Positions 1 through 7,790 of a stretch of DNA of 10,852 nucleotides are shown here, piece by piece. A program made the position numbers and the translations under genes. Within the stretch, counting starts at the first letter, position 1. The number at the start of each line of letters is the position of its first letter. The DNA is from Hemicentrotus pulcherrimus. Lineage: Eukaryota; Echinodermata; Echinoidea; Camarodonta; Strongylocentrotidae. The stretch lies in the NCBI GenBank assembly GCA_003118195.1, contig BEXV01002123.1:13567-24418 (forward strand). Reading direction: 5' to 3'. The notes under the pieces were generated by a model. That model worked only from the letters and a program-made list of their open reading frames with translations, made no database searches and had not been told where the DNA came from.

Positions 1-83
1 GGTGCGGGCGCGCGCGTGTGTACAGTTAGCGATTGTATTCTTAGTTTACGGTCGCTAACTGAACACAAGCGCGCGCCCGCACC
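1..83. repeat. Hairpin with 32-base inverted arms
   Basis: Bases 1-32 and 52-83 are reverse complements with two mismatches, separated by a 19-base AT-rich loop. The outer part of the left arm (about bases 7-22) is an alternating purine-pyrimidine run of GC then GT steps, the kind of sequence that can adopt Z-DNA. The left arm starts at the first base of the window, so the real arm may be longer. This could be a whole small fold-back element or one end of a larger palindromic transposon. No coding potential is seen. Confidence 0.85.
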
Positions 84-104
84 CCACCATACGGTATAGT
101 CGGG

Positions 105-745
105 TCAATATATGGTTTACCCCCAAACAATTGCAATAAAAGGTTTTTCAACGGCTTCTGGTAGTATTTGACCTCGACCAGGAATAATATACTAAAAGTA
201 TATCAAAATCGAAGGTTCAGAAAGTTGTTATTTTCAAGATGGCGTCCAAGATAGCCACCAATACCTAAAAATGACAATAAACCACTTATTTTCCATCATA
301 CAAACACTAATTCTGTGTCTATCCCATGGTTTGGGGGTCAGATAATCCATTTAGACAAGTAGGAATGGTTTGTGATGGTCTAGGAAACCCCAACATTCAA
401 TATGGCGTCCAAAATGGCCGCCATATCATATAAAATGGCCACAAGTCACTTATATCTATCCCAGAGACATACTTGGGGTGGCAGTGCTATGGTTTTCGGG
501 GTCATAGAATCCATTAAGATAAGTTAGAACGTTAAGCATTTAGATCAGGAAACCCCAAAATCCAAGATGGCGCCCAAAATGGCCGCCATAACATACAAAT
601 GTCCATTAGTCACCTATTAGTCACCCGAGAGACATAATTGGGGTGTCTATGCTATGGTTTTCGGGGTCATCATCCATTAGGATAAGTTGGAACGTTAGGC
701 AGTGGTTCAGGAAACCATGGAATCCAATATGGCGTCCAAAGGGCG
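105..745. repeat. Diverged tandem repeat, period about 163 bases, about four copies
   Basis: The word ATGGCGTCC or its variant ATGGCGCCC begins at 239, 402, 567 and 729, giving spacings of 163, 165 and 162. A second landmark, GGGGTCA, sits at 334, 498 and 663, spaced 164 and 165. Copies share a GGTTCAGGAAACC-like stretch just before the ATGGCG word and a GATAATCCATT-like stretch after GGGGTCA. The middle copies are most alike and the first is the most decayed. In the second and third copies the landmark continues as ATGGCG-(11 bases)-CGCCAT, a short inverted repeat. The unit is non-coding. Outer edges are approximate. Confidence 0.8.
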
Positions 746-752
746 TCCAAAC

Positions 753-842
753 CACTAAGATTGGAGGGGGGGCACATTTTTGTTTTGGGCCCTCAAGAAT
801 TTGAACATTTGCACCCCCCCTTCCCCCCTAGATCCGCCACTG
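753..842. mobile_element. Very short hAT-like MITE (tentative)
   Basis: The right end, read on the minus strand, is CAGTGGCGGATCTAGGGGGG, which matches the CAGTGGCGGAT-type terminal repeats I know from hAT-group non-autonomous elements. The left end, CACTAAGATTGGAGGGGGGG, is a degraded version of the same terminus. Inside them a G-rich run with GCACATTT pairs loosely with AACATTTGC followed by a C run. I could not see an 8-base target-site duplication, so the left edge and the family assignment are uncertain. Confidence 0.4.
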
Positions 843-1163
843 GTGGCATGCATCAAGTTGGGAAGGTCCACATACACACTGTTACTGTCACAACAGATTA
901 TACGGACTGCTCTAACATTGCCGCCTTCAGTCTCGGCGCAAGTCGCCGATACTCTAGCTCCGCGCTTTATAGCGCTCAATCCAGATCAGCTGATACATGT
1001 AGCTGATCGCTTTGGATCGTTAAAAAGGGAAAATATAGTACTATGCCAGTCCCTCCTCAGATTAATAATTTCCACTATTCTCTCTCACAGCTTGGTATAT
1101 TTGTATATTATACGAGCAGGTTATAACTTTAAAAGATGACTATGTATTACGTCTTCCCAACAT
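843..1163. other. No gene recognised between repeats
   Basis: This stretch is more GC-balanced than its surroundings up to about 1015 and AT-rich after that. It holds a perfect 8-base inverted repeat, GATCAGCT at 984-991 and AGCTGATC at 1001-1008. A plus-strand reading frame is open from about 780 to 1139, but its first third lies in the MITE-like repeat and the rest matches no family I recognise. Confidence 0.4.
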
Positions 1164-2090
1164 CACTGTTGGTCATAATGGTGGAATATTTTTTTACCCC
1201 AATTTATTGAATGGTTTTGATAATGATTTATTCCTCATAGATCTAGATAATAGTATAAATTCTCAGTTTTTATTGAATGACATTTGGGGAGTGTTTGTTT
1301 GCGTGACTGCTAAATCATTTGTGTGGTACTATGCCAATCAACTAGGGGACCTACGTTCTTAAGTCATAACTGACAGTAATGGGAATTAATGCCTCATAAA
1401 AGGGCACTGATATAGCACATCGTCACGGTTTTGATATTGGGGCTTCACAGTTACAAGGCTATTGCTTAGCCAATGCATCATGACTGTACGCATCGGGCGC
1501 TAGGGTACGTCAACGCCCCCACAAAAACCAAAAAAAAAAATGAAGAAAATGCAATACATTTTCAATAATTCATAGCATTTTCCCCCAGTCCCCATCAGGA
1601 AAAAAAAAATCCTCTGTAGGGCCATGCATTTTGGTTCAAGGCATGCCCACGTAGAATATTTTTTTTATGTTGGGGGTCAGGGCAAGATGCAATAAATTAC
1701 TGAAAATTTATTGCATTTTCGTTGTTTTTGTGGGAGCGTTGACGTACTAGCGCCCGATGCGTACAGTCATGATTCACTGGCTAAGCAGTGGCCTCGTTAC
1801 TGTGAGCCCCCAGGATCAAAACCGCATCGATCTGCTATATTAGTGCCCTTTTATGAGGTATTAATCCCCATTACTGTCAGTTATGACTTAAGGACGTAGG
1901 TCCCCTAGTTGATTAGCATTGTAGCCCACACATGCTTTAGCAGTCACGCAAAACAAACACTCCCCAATTGTCATTCAATAAAATCTTAGAATGTATACTT
2001 TTATCTAGATCTATTAGGAATAAATCATTGTCAAGATCATTCAATAAATTGGGGGTAAAAATAATTATTCCACCATTATGACCAACAGTG
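1164..2090. mobile_element. 0.93-kb fold-back element (long inverted repeat)
   Basis: The left arm, from CACTGTTGGTCATAATGGTGG at 1164, reappears as its reverse complement ending at 2090. Complementarity continues almost to the centre: the GGGCCATGC word at 1619 faces GCATGCCC at 1641. Arms are about 450 bases and by eye roughly 85-90 percent alike, with scattered substitutions and single-base indels, so they are old or relaxed rather than newly made. Nearly the whole element is palindromic, which fits a fold-back MITE or an inverted duplication of one element. No obvious target-site duplication borders it. Indels put any reading frame in one arm out of phase with the other, so I read it as non-coding. 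Confidence 0.88.
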
Positions 2091-2400
2091 TAAGTGCGTT
2101 TCTACCCGATTTGATAAATGCTCTGACATTTGGTTAACGGTTTAAGTGTGTATAATTGCTTCCAGTCATGGAATTTTCTGTAAGTGCTTGTGTAAAAGTA
2201 TAATGTATTGCTGTTAGGTCTGGGTACATGTCACGCATGTATCCGAGTAAACAGAGCATCACAAATAGAATCCTTTTACTGATCAGAGTCGAATATAACA
2301 TTTTATGGAACGCTTAAGGATCCGTTTTTGATATGGAACAATGGATGTGGAATCAATATCTGAGTAATTAATATTTGTTTCAACTGATGCTTCGTTACAG
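2091..2400. other. Intron-like AT-rich sequence before the candidate exon
   Basis: No repeat or coding signal is evident. The last 30 bases look like a splice acceptor region: a TAATTAAT-type stretch that could carry a branch point, a T-rich run, then TTCGTTACAG ending at 2400. Confidence 0.35.
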
Positions 2401-2611
2401 ACCATATTATCATACAGCCATCACAAATGTTCCCAGTGAGATTTTTGTTATGGGTGAGATTTCTTTCATTATTATTATAATGATTATCATTATCACTATT
2501 ATATTTGTATTATTCATTAGGCAAAGACAAAACCGACAAAACAATAAACACAGAAAAGTAGTAAGGTTGGAAAAGATTCCTATGGATACCGGGGAAGCAA
2601 ATATTACATGA
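2401..2611 (+). CDS. Candidate last exon of a single-pass membrane protein
   Basis: The frame runs from a possible acceptor AG at 2399-2400 to TGA at 2609-2611, with the first base completing a split codon. It encodes about 18 residues that would lie outside the cell, then a hydrophobic run of about 22 residues made mostly of Ile, Phe, Leu and Val (about 2456-2518). A strongly basic stop-transfer stretch starting RQRQNRQNNKHRK follows, then a short hydrophilic tail ending in NIT. That order is typical of the final exon of a type I membrane protein. I recognise no family. The caution is that the membrane stretch is coded by ATT/ATC-rich low-complexity DNA, which reads as hydrophobic by chance. 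No upstream exon is identifiable here, and the fold-back element lies 310 bases upstream. Confidence 0.35.
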
Positions 2612-3449
2612 ATTGCTCCAACCCGAAGGTCTTCTTTTCCAATCCTTGTGGCGTTTCATGAATTAATAGCAAAGAATAGCAAGATACAACGAATAACAAG
2701 ACAAAATAAACTATTTTAGTATTAGTTACTGTTTCTACTTTTGATATTCATTTTGTAATACCTTTGACTGGTTTAATAAGTAATCTTCTAAAATTAATAT
2801 ATTTGTATAAAATAATGTACATGTATTATAAGCAATTACAAAGAATGAATACAAATAGCTGTTGGGCTTTTTAAACGCTCAAATCATCGGTCCCTTTGCT
2901 CTCTCGCAGTGTTGCGTCAGGTTTCATTATTATTATGTGTGTGCCCCAATATATGAAACATGGAAGGCGTTTCGAAAGGGTTCAATATCTGAAGAAAGAT
3001 CTGAAAGAAATCTTCATTGTCGGGCAATTTATATATTCGTTGACAAAAATACCCCACATATTTCGTCAAATGTTGCGCCCTATAATAAGGAATAAGGGAA
3101 TAAAAATGTCTTATCAATGTTAACAATTCGAAAATCTACCGTTCGATTGCTGCGGTTACTAGGGTAGAATACATACACAAATTGCTCGTACTTTACTTTG
3201 AGTAAATAATCCCGAGATACGCTACTGGTAGTTGCATTTGGCAATAAGGCAGTTATAGAAATGAAAAGGTAATGTCATTTATGTCGTAAGTTCATATAAC
3301 CGAACTTATCAAAGGGAACCATGCTACTAAGTTAGAAATAGGTCAAAGTGTAACTTTAGGGGAAATATTACTAACATTTACGGCACTCATTTACAATTTT
3401 GGATTATTTAATGTTTTCTCCAATCTCGACGTTTCATTTAAACAAAGCA
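2612..3449. other. AT-rich intergenic or intronic stretch
   Basis: Nothing here is assignable. Overlapping short frames between 2862 and 3126 on both strands lack any recognisable domain. Towards the right end, a frame joined to the NXPE exon is open from 3375. A pyrimidine-richer stretch followed by AACAAAGCAG (3441-3450) is the most likely splice acceptor for that exon. Confidence 0.35.
2705..2710 (+). promoter_or_regulatory. Possible poly(A) signal AATAAA
   Basis: A canonical AATAAA lies about 95 bases after the stop of the candidate membrane-protein exon, at a reasonable distance for a short 3' UTR. The region is AT-rich, so the hexamer may be chance. Confidence 0.25.
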
Positions 3450-3450
3450 G

Positions 3451-4268
3451 GTGACTCAAAGAGACTACACCTTGTTTCTGATGGATCGTCTAATCTACAG
3501 CGCTGTGAACCAGGAATGGACACGCCTTTGACAGAAGGATACTGGTGGAACAAGACTTGGTTCTCATTAACTTGTGGTCCTCGTGTCCCGTTGAACAAGG
3601 CCAATGTACAACATTGACTTCACGACACCAACATCTACCTCACCGGTGATTCGACCACAAGGCAATGGTTTGCCGCCATCACCGAGGCCCTAGGGTTAGG
3701 AAAACCGGAGGATCATAAGAAGGTTTTCCTGCTGCAGAGACGTGTAAAGACAGCAAATCTTAACCTTACTTTTATCTTCCATCCTCTCACGGCCCATCCC
3801 CAGAATATCTTTGTCAATCTCTCGACGGTCAAGTTTGAAGCTGATGTTATCCTCGATTTGCCACGTCATACCTGTAGGAATGTTGTCGTGTTCAGTCCCT
3901 GGGCACACTTCTGTTTATGGCAGTGGGAAGCGTACACAGACTGGTTGAAGGGCATCAGGGCGGCCATTTTGGTTGCCAAGCAGAGATGTCCAGATCTCCT
4001 TTTTGTTTATAAAAGTCCACATCCCAGAGACGAGTGGTCGGAGTTCCATGCACGAGACATCGTCTTCAATGAGATGAGAGCTCTTGACAGGGATGTTTTT
4101 AAAGGTCTTGGTTTAATCTTCGTTGATATATGGGATATGAACCTAGGAAGTCCATGGCCTATTGCATTGCATATGCCCAAAGACGTCATTAATCAGGAAG
4201 TTTCTGTATTGTTGTCTTACTTGTGTCCGTTGCTACAGAGCAGTGACAAGATAAAAACAACGGTATAG
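3451..4268 (+). CDS. NXPE family C-terminal domain exon with one in-frame TGA
   Basis: This is the 3'-terminal exon of an NXPE-like (neurexophilin and PC-esterase domain) protein. Family members are secretory-pathway proteins whose C-terminal half has a GDSL/SGNH esterase-like fold. Motifs in order are CEPGMDTPLTEGYWW, then KTWFSLTC, then the signature GDSTTRQW (3645-3668) whose Ser would be the nucleophile. NVVVFSPWAHF, FVDIWDMN (from 4119) and LLSYLCP near the end follow, all characteristic of the family. The frame is open for about 270 codons to TAG at 4266-4268, except for TGA at 3615-3617. The surrounding residues read NVQH-stop-LHDTNIYLTGDST, and the family normally has Cys before that Leu. 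There are no frameshifts. The N-terminal exons are not in the window. The start is a guessed acceptor after 3450; the frame stays open back to 3375. It may be a young pseudogene, a sequencing error or an unusual UGA readthrough or selenocysteine case. Identification of the family is firm; its functional state is not. Confidence 0.85.
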
Positions 4269-4329
4269 AGATAAGCAGTTCTCAATGATGAAACATTTAG
4301 TCTCAAACAAATTTGAAAATCGTCTCAAC

Positions 4330-4720
4330 GTGATTGTTAACTGTTAAGCATGTACAAGCATGTTGGTTTGCGCATAGTTTGCGCATAGACACATACTCTT
4401 GCTTGTCAATGCGGAAAGTTAACGTGATAACTTGCGAAAGGATGCGGGCCGTGCGTGAAATGCGTGACAGAATATTCAAAATGTTCAAAATTCTGGCACG
4501 ACAATTTTTGTTGGCAACTGTCGTGAACACTTCGTGAACTATGCGCAACCTATGTGCTACCTAGTCGTGCCAGTGCGCGTCGATGCGTGCCCGTCGGCTT
4601 AGTGGCACGTATGTTCACGACTAGTTAACGACTTATTTGCTCACAATTTGCGCATTGCCTACGCATACTTCCCGCGCAGTTTGCGTGACATGCGCATAGT
4701 CTACAAACGTGGAACACGTG
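4330..4720. repeat. Decayed repeat rich in TGCGCA and CGTG words, with inverted pairs
   Basis: This stretch is full of related short words such as TTTGCGCATAG (twice in tandem near 4367-4388), TGCGTGA, GGCACG and TGCGCA. Inverted pairs include GGCACGAC at 4495-4502 with GTCGTGCC at 4564-4571, and GTCGTGAAC at 4520-4528 with GTTCACGAC at 4613-4621. Overall it looks like a diverged fold-back element in what would be the 3' UTR or flank of the NXPE gene. The vocabulary matches the repeat at 5860-6080. Confidence 0.55.
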
Positions 4721-5080
4721 ATCTTGATGACAAAATTTCACTTAAATTGGATAACGATATGAGAGACGATGTCATTCAATTAAAACACACTTATAACAGA
4801 AAACCCGAACTTTGTATTCTGTCATCAATATTCCTCTTCCAATCTCTGCAGAAGTGAATGTTTATGAAATCCTCGTTCACATCATTATAGAATTGAAGTG
4901 AAATTTTGCGATCAAATTTTTGGAATTTGAGGCTCCCAATGCTTTGGAGGGGCTTTAAATGTTTCATTATTGTTAAAAATCATTAATTGATAACACGTAA
5001 TTATATAGTATAATGTAAAGGATAATATTCATATTTGTAGCTTGTGAACAGTTTCCGACTTCGACACCTGTATTTGCTTC

Positions 5081-5086
5081 AATAAA
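5081..5086 (+). promoter_or_regulatory. Possible poly(A) signal of the NXPE transcript
   Basis: The canonical hexamer AATAAA stands about 813 bases after the NXPE stop codon and is followed within 60 bases by a GTTTGTTTGG-like GT-rich stretch. If it is used, the decayed repeat at 4330-4720 would be transcribed in the 3' UTR. No transcript evidence is available from sequence alone. Confidence 0.35.
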
Positions 5087-5859
5087 TGTACTTTTAACAG
5101 TATATGGTTAGCTACCTTTACAGCGTTGATGAGCAGGATACCTTAGTATTGATTCGATGTTTTTGAAATGTTTGTTTGGGGATTTAACAGAGGTTTCCAA
5201 TGAATGTGTTTCTTTGTTTTTTGTGTGTTGAGAATAATTGTTTTTCTCCAAAGTCGGTTTTGTAAAGAAGTCAATTATTCAGCCTCTTCCCCATAATTAC
5301 AATTAATTGAAATTAAAATCTGGGAATATATTTAATTGTGAGATGTGCCCTTTTTTAACTCTCTTGTTTAAGTAAGTTTTTAGTAACTTCCTACAGTCCT
5401 ATTTTCACACTGCACGGTGAAACAAATGACACACGATTTCTAATAATTTATATCATAAGGGTGGAAATAGAGTATTGAAATAGAAAGTATTGATATAAAG
5501 TTAGTCAGATCTCTCGGAGCAATATGGCGTTCGATTCTTCCTAGAAACAGTTATTTCTGGTTTTCGGTCAATACTGTTCAAAATATCCATACACATGCAT
5601 TGCATCTTAACAACCTGTCTCTCACCCTTTTCTTTTCCTACCCCTCTCTTTTTCTGCTCTTTTTCAAGATTCTTATGCTGCTCAAGACCAATAAGCCCTG
5701 CAGCCACGACATATAAACATTATCTTTGCCCTGAAACAGCTTCTTGAGTATTCAACGTTTTAAATGTTGTCCAACCAGTACGTGAATGAGTTAAAACAAG
5801 TCTCCTGATCAAAACGAAGAAAAAGGGACTACTAGAAGCAATCGTCACGATTAATGCCA
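5087..5859. other. AT-rich stretch with no recognisable gene
   Basis: The sequence is AT-rich with a pyrimidine-rich run around 5618-5672. The minus-strand frame at 5501-5707 gives a Lys/Glu-rich peptide that is simply the complement of this run. I see no domain, RNA gene or repeat unit. Confidence 0.4.
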
Positions 5860-6080
5860 ATGTGTGAATTTTTCTTAAGTTTGGCGTAAATATGACGTGG
5901 CAATGCGTGAACTGTGATTAAGTTGGGCGTAAACATGACACGACAATGCGTGTCCTGGTGGTTACGCATTGCGTGAACTATTCGTAAATTAGACGTGACC
6001 CTATATTCGGAATGCGTGCCACTAATTGGCACGCATTGGCACGCCATAGAGCGGTGCAGTGCGGGACCAAAATGCGGGCA
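5860..6080. repeat. CGTG-rich repeat with a perfect 10-base hairpin
   Basis: Words such as AATGCGTGAACT, GGGCGTAAACATGAC and GGCACGC recur here, the same vocabulary as at 4330-4720. AATGCGTGCC (6011-6020) and GGCACGCATT (6028-6037) form a perfect 10-base stem around a 7-base loop. This is probably a decayed non-autonomous element of the same family as the repeat just after the NXPE exon. Edges are approximate. Confidence 0.5.
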
Positions 6081-6325
6081 AGTGTCAACGAGGCAATATG
6101 ATGCATAATATATACAAATGCAAATCATAACGAGGGGTTCGATAATCGCCTTAAGTGCCAAACGTGCCTTAAAGCCCCACTGTACTAATCTTGGATGATT
6201 GCTCCCTGTATACAGTGCGTCCCAAAAAAAAAACGAAACCGAGAATTGAGGAGGTCAACCGATAATAATTAATAATGTTTTTTTTCAACTCGACAGATGT
6301 TGCTGTTCTATTCAAACCAGGTCTA
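6081..6325. other. Repeat-flank sequence with a possible transposon terminus at 6211
   Basis: At 6211 the sequence TACAGTGCGTCCC followed by ten A residues and CGAAACCG has the look of a DNA-transposon end (TACAGT-type start after a TA dinucleotide). Its inverted partner is not visible in the window, so this is either a truncated element or chance. The rest to the SINE head is AT-rich and unassigned. Confidence 0.25.
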
Positions 6326-6480
6326 AGTGCGATAGCTCAGTCGGTAAAGCAGTGGTCTTGTAATCCCGTGACCCGGGTTCGAAACCAAGGCGATGCGCTA
6401 GCGCCCTTTGGTTAAGGAATTTATCTCAATTGCCAGGTCCCTCGGAGAGGACCTAAAGCCGTCGGCCGTCTATAGTTGCT
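6326..6480 (+). mobile_element. tRNA-derived SINE (tRNA-Thr-like head)
   Basis: The head holds RNA polymerase III internal promoter boxes: an A box TAGCTCAGTCGG at 6333-6344 and a B box GGTTCGAAACC at 6376-6386. The anticodon-loop equivalent CTTGTAA at 6357-6363 corresponds to a threonine TGT anticodon. The acceptor and anticodon stems do not pair, so this is not a working tRNA gene. The body that follows, with CCCTTTGGTTAAGGAATTTA and then CTCGGAGAGGACCTAAAGCC, resembles the conserved middle of SINEs common in marine invertebrates. The SINE tail meets the next repeat at about 6480 with no A-rich tail. Confidence 0.8.
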
Positions 6481-6800
6481 TACTTATGCCTAGGTCACAT
6501 ATAAACCGGGCCCCGTACGATTTTCCCTACCCGGCGGCTTAGCGTGGATTTAGAGACCGTACGGGAACGGTCCGATTTTCATTTCTACGGCATGTGTGGT
6601 CACATATTCTGCGGCGCCCGGGAGGTGCCCGGAGAAAATTGGTCGAGTTAAATGCAAGGCGCCCGTAAGGGTGCCGGCTGGGTGCCGGCCGAGTCCTAAC
6701 CGGTAACCTTACGGGCTCCGTCCGATGAGCAGGTGTATCGATGGCTCTCGGAAGGTGCCCTGTCGGGGCCCGGCCGGGTGCCGTGCGGTGCACTAGTGAA

Positions 6801-7090
6801 CTACAGAGCGAGTCAGAAAAAATTTCAAAATTTTTAAAAGTTGTATTGTTTGAAGGATGAATATTTAATCACGGGTTTCATGATATATCTTGATAGAGTT
6901 ATCCTCTCAATACATTTAGGTACCATTTTCATTTGAATCTCTGCATGCATTACTGAATCAAATATCCAGAAAGTGACAATAAATACTAAATTGAAATTGA
7001 ATTGAAATTGAATATCAGACAATCTTTACAAGACTGCCAGATCTCACTTGCGCCAAGTTACTGGGTGAGGAATAAAACAGTGCATTGTAC
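6801..7090 (+). repeat. Left arm of the inverted repeat in unit copy 1
   Basis: The arm begins CTACAGAGCGAGTCAG and runs to the GAGGAATAAAACA stretch before the CA tract. It is the reverse complement, with scattered mismatches, of about 7560-7790. Shared landmarks include AAAAGTTGTATTGTTTGAAG, CATTTGAATCTCTGCATGCA and CAGATCTCACTTGCGCCAAG. Confidence 0.85.
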
Positions 7091-7099
7091 AAAGGCAGT

Positions 7100-7159
7100 C
7101 ACACACGCACACACGCACGCACCCACACACACGCATATGCACAGGAACACGCACACAAA
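7100..7159. repeat. CA-rich microsatellite
   Basis: An imperfect (CA)n tract broken by CG and CCC variants lies just inside the left arm. It faces the GT-rich tract at 7462-7520 across the apex. Confidence 0.9.
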
Positions 7160-7280
7160 TGAGCATTCCATTCCCGACAAGGCCCACCCAAACTGTTCCT
7201 TTTTGTCGGGAATCCTTGTTATCGTACGAAAAGTTGAGTGGCCGCTGTCCTCTTGGTGCATATTGGCGGATGTTGTGCTT

Positions 7281-7349
7281 CATGATGATGATGATGATGA
7301 TGAAGATTAAGATGATGACAATGATGATGATGATGATGACATGATGGTG
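7281..7349. repeat. GAT trinucleotide microsatellite at the apex
   Basis: An ATG/GAT triplet repeat, interrupted by AAGATTAAGATGATGACA, lies near the centre of the unit. It explains the Met-, Asp- and His-run peptides that appear in several frames. Confidence 0.9.
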
Positions 7350-7461
7350 GTAGTAAATGTGTACAAAAGGGAAAGCTTTGGGTTATGCCACTTGAACATT
7401 CAGAGATCCTGATAAAAATCAATGCTCAATCAGAAAAGGGGTAATATGAAACTATGGTCAC

Positions 7462-7520
7462 CGTGTGTGTTATGTGTACGTGTGTGCGTGTGCGTGTGGG
7501 TGTGTGTTTGTGTGTTTTTG
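7462..7520. repeat. GT-rich microsatellite
   Basis: An imperfect (GT)n tract ending in TGTGTTTTTGTCTGTCTGG lies just inside the right arm of copy 1 and is complementary in type to the CA tract at 7100. Confidence 0.9.
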
Positions 7521-7559
7521 TCTGTCTGGATAATAAGATAATTGAAAAAAACTTTGTTT

Positions 7560-7790
7560 AAAACATTATTTCATTCCTCACATAGCAACTTGGCGCAAGT
7601 GAGATCTGACAGTCTCGTAAAGATTGTCTGATGTTCAGTCATGCATGCAGAGATTCAAATGAAAATGGTAACTGAATGTACTGGGAGTATAACTTTATCA
7701 AGACATATCATGAAACTCATGATTAAATATTCATACTTCAAACAATACAACTTTTAAAAAGTGGCACATTTTTTCTGACTCACTCTGTAG
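7560..7790 (-). repeat. Right arm of the inverted repeat in unit copy 1
   Basis: This is the reverse complement of 6801-7090, with small indels. It keeps CTTGGCGCAAGTGAGATCTG, TGCATGCAGAGATTCAAATG and TTTTTCTGACTCACTCTGTA. Confidence 0.85.

Noticed and set aside
1..745. CRISPR-like array
   Set aside because: The repeats are long, diverged and without short unique spacers, and the DNA is clearly animal nuclear sequence.
780..1139. 119-codon plus-strand open frame
   Set aside because: The first third lies in the hAT-like repeat and the rest has no recognisable domain, signal or splice context. Other frames and the minus strand are open over much of the same stretch.
2155..2185. Possible 14-base microexon between TTGCTTCCAG and GTAAGT
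   Set aside because: The splice-like words are good but the exon would be tiny and nothing nearby connects to it; chance is likely.
2862..3126. Overlapping frames of 69-77 codons on both strands
   Set aside because: Three frames are open at once in AT-rich DNA. One has a basic, helical look (KKDLKEIF) but no family, start context or splice evidence.
4726..4790. SECIS-like candidate starting GATGAC
   Set aside because: An ATGA, a later A run and a matching GTCAT are present, but the helix between the core and the apical loop does not pair. ATGA sites near 4288, 4864 and 5129 also failed by eye.
5501..5707. Minus-strand Lys/Glu-rich frame
   Set aside because: It is the complement of a pyrimidine-rich run, has no domain, and could equally be intronic.
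4940..6176. Element bounded by GGGGCTTTAA near 4953 and TTAAAGCCCC near 6168
   Set aside because: Ten bases match in inverted orientation, but flanking bases diverge at once and no target duplication is visible.
6326..6400. Functional tRNA-Thr gene
   Set aside because: A and B boxes are present, but the acceptor and anticodon stems do not pair and a SINE body follows directly.
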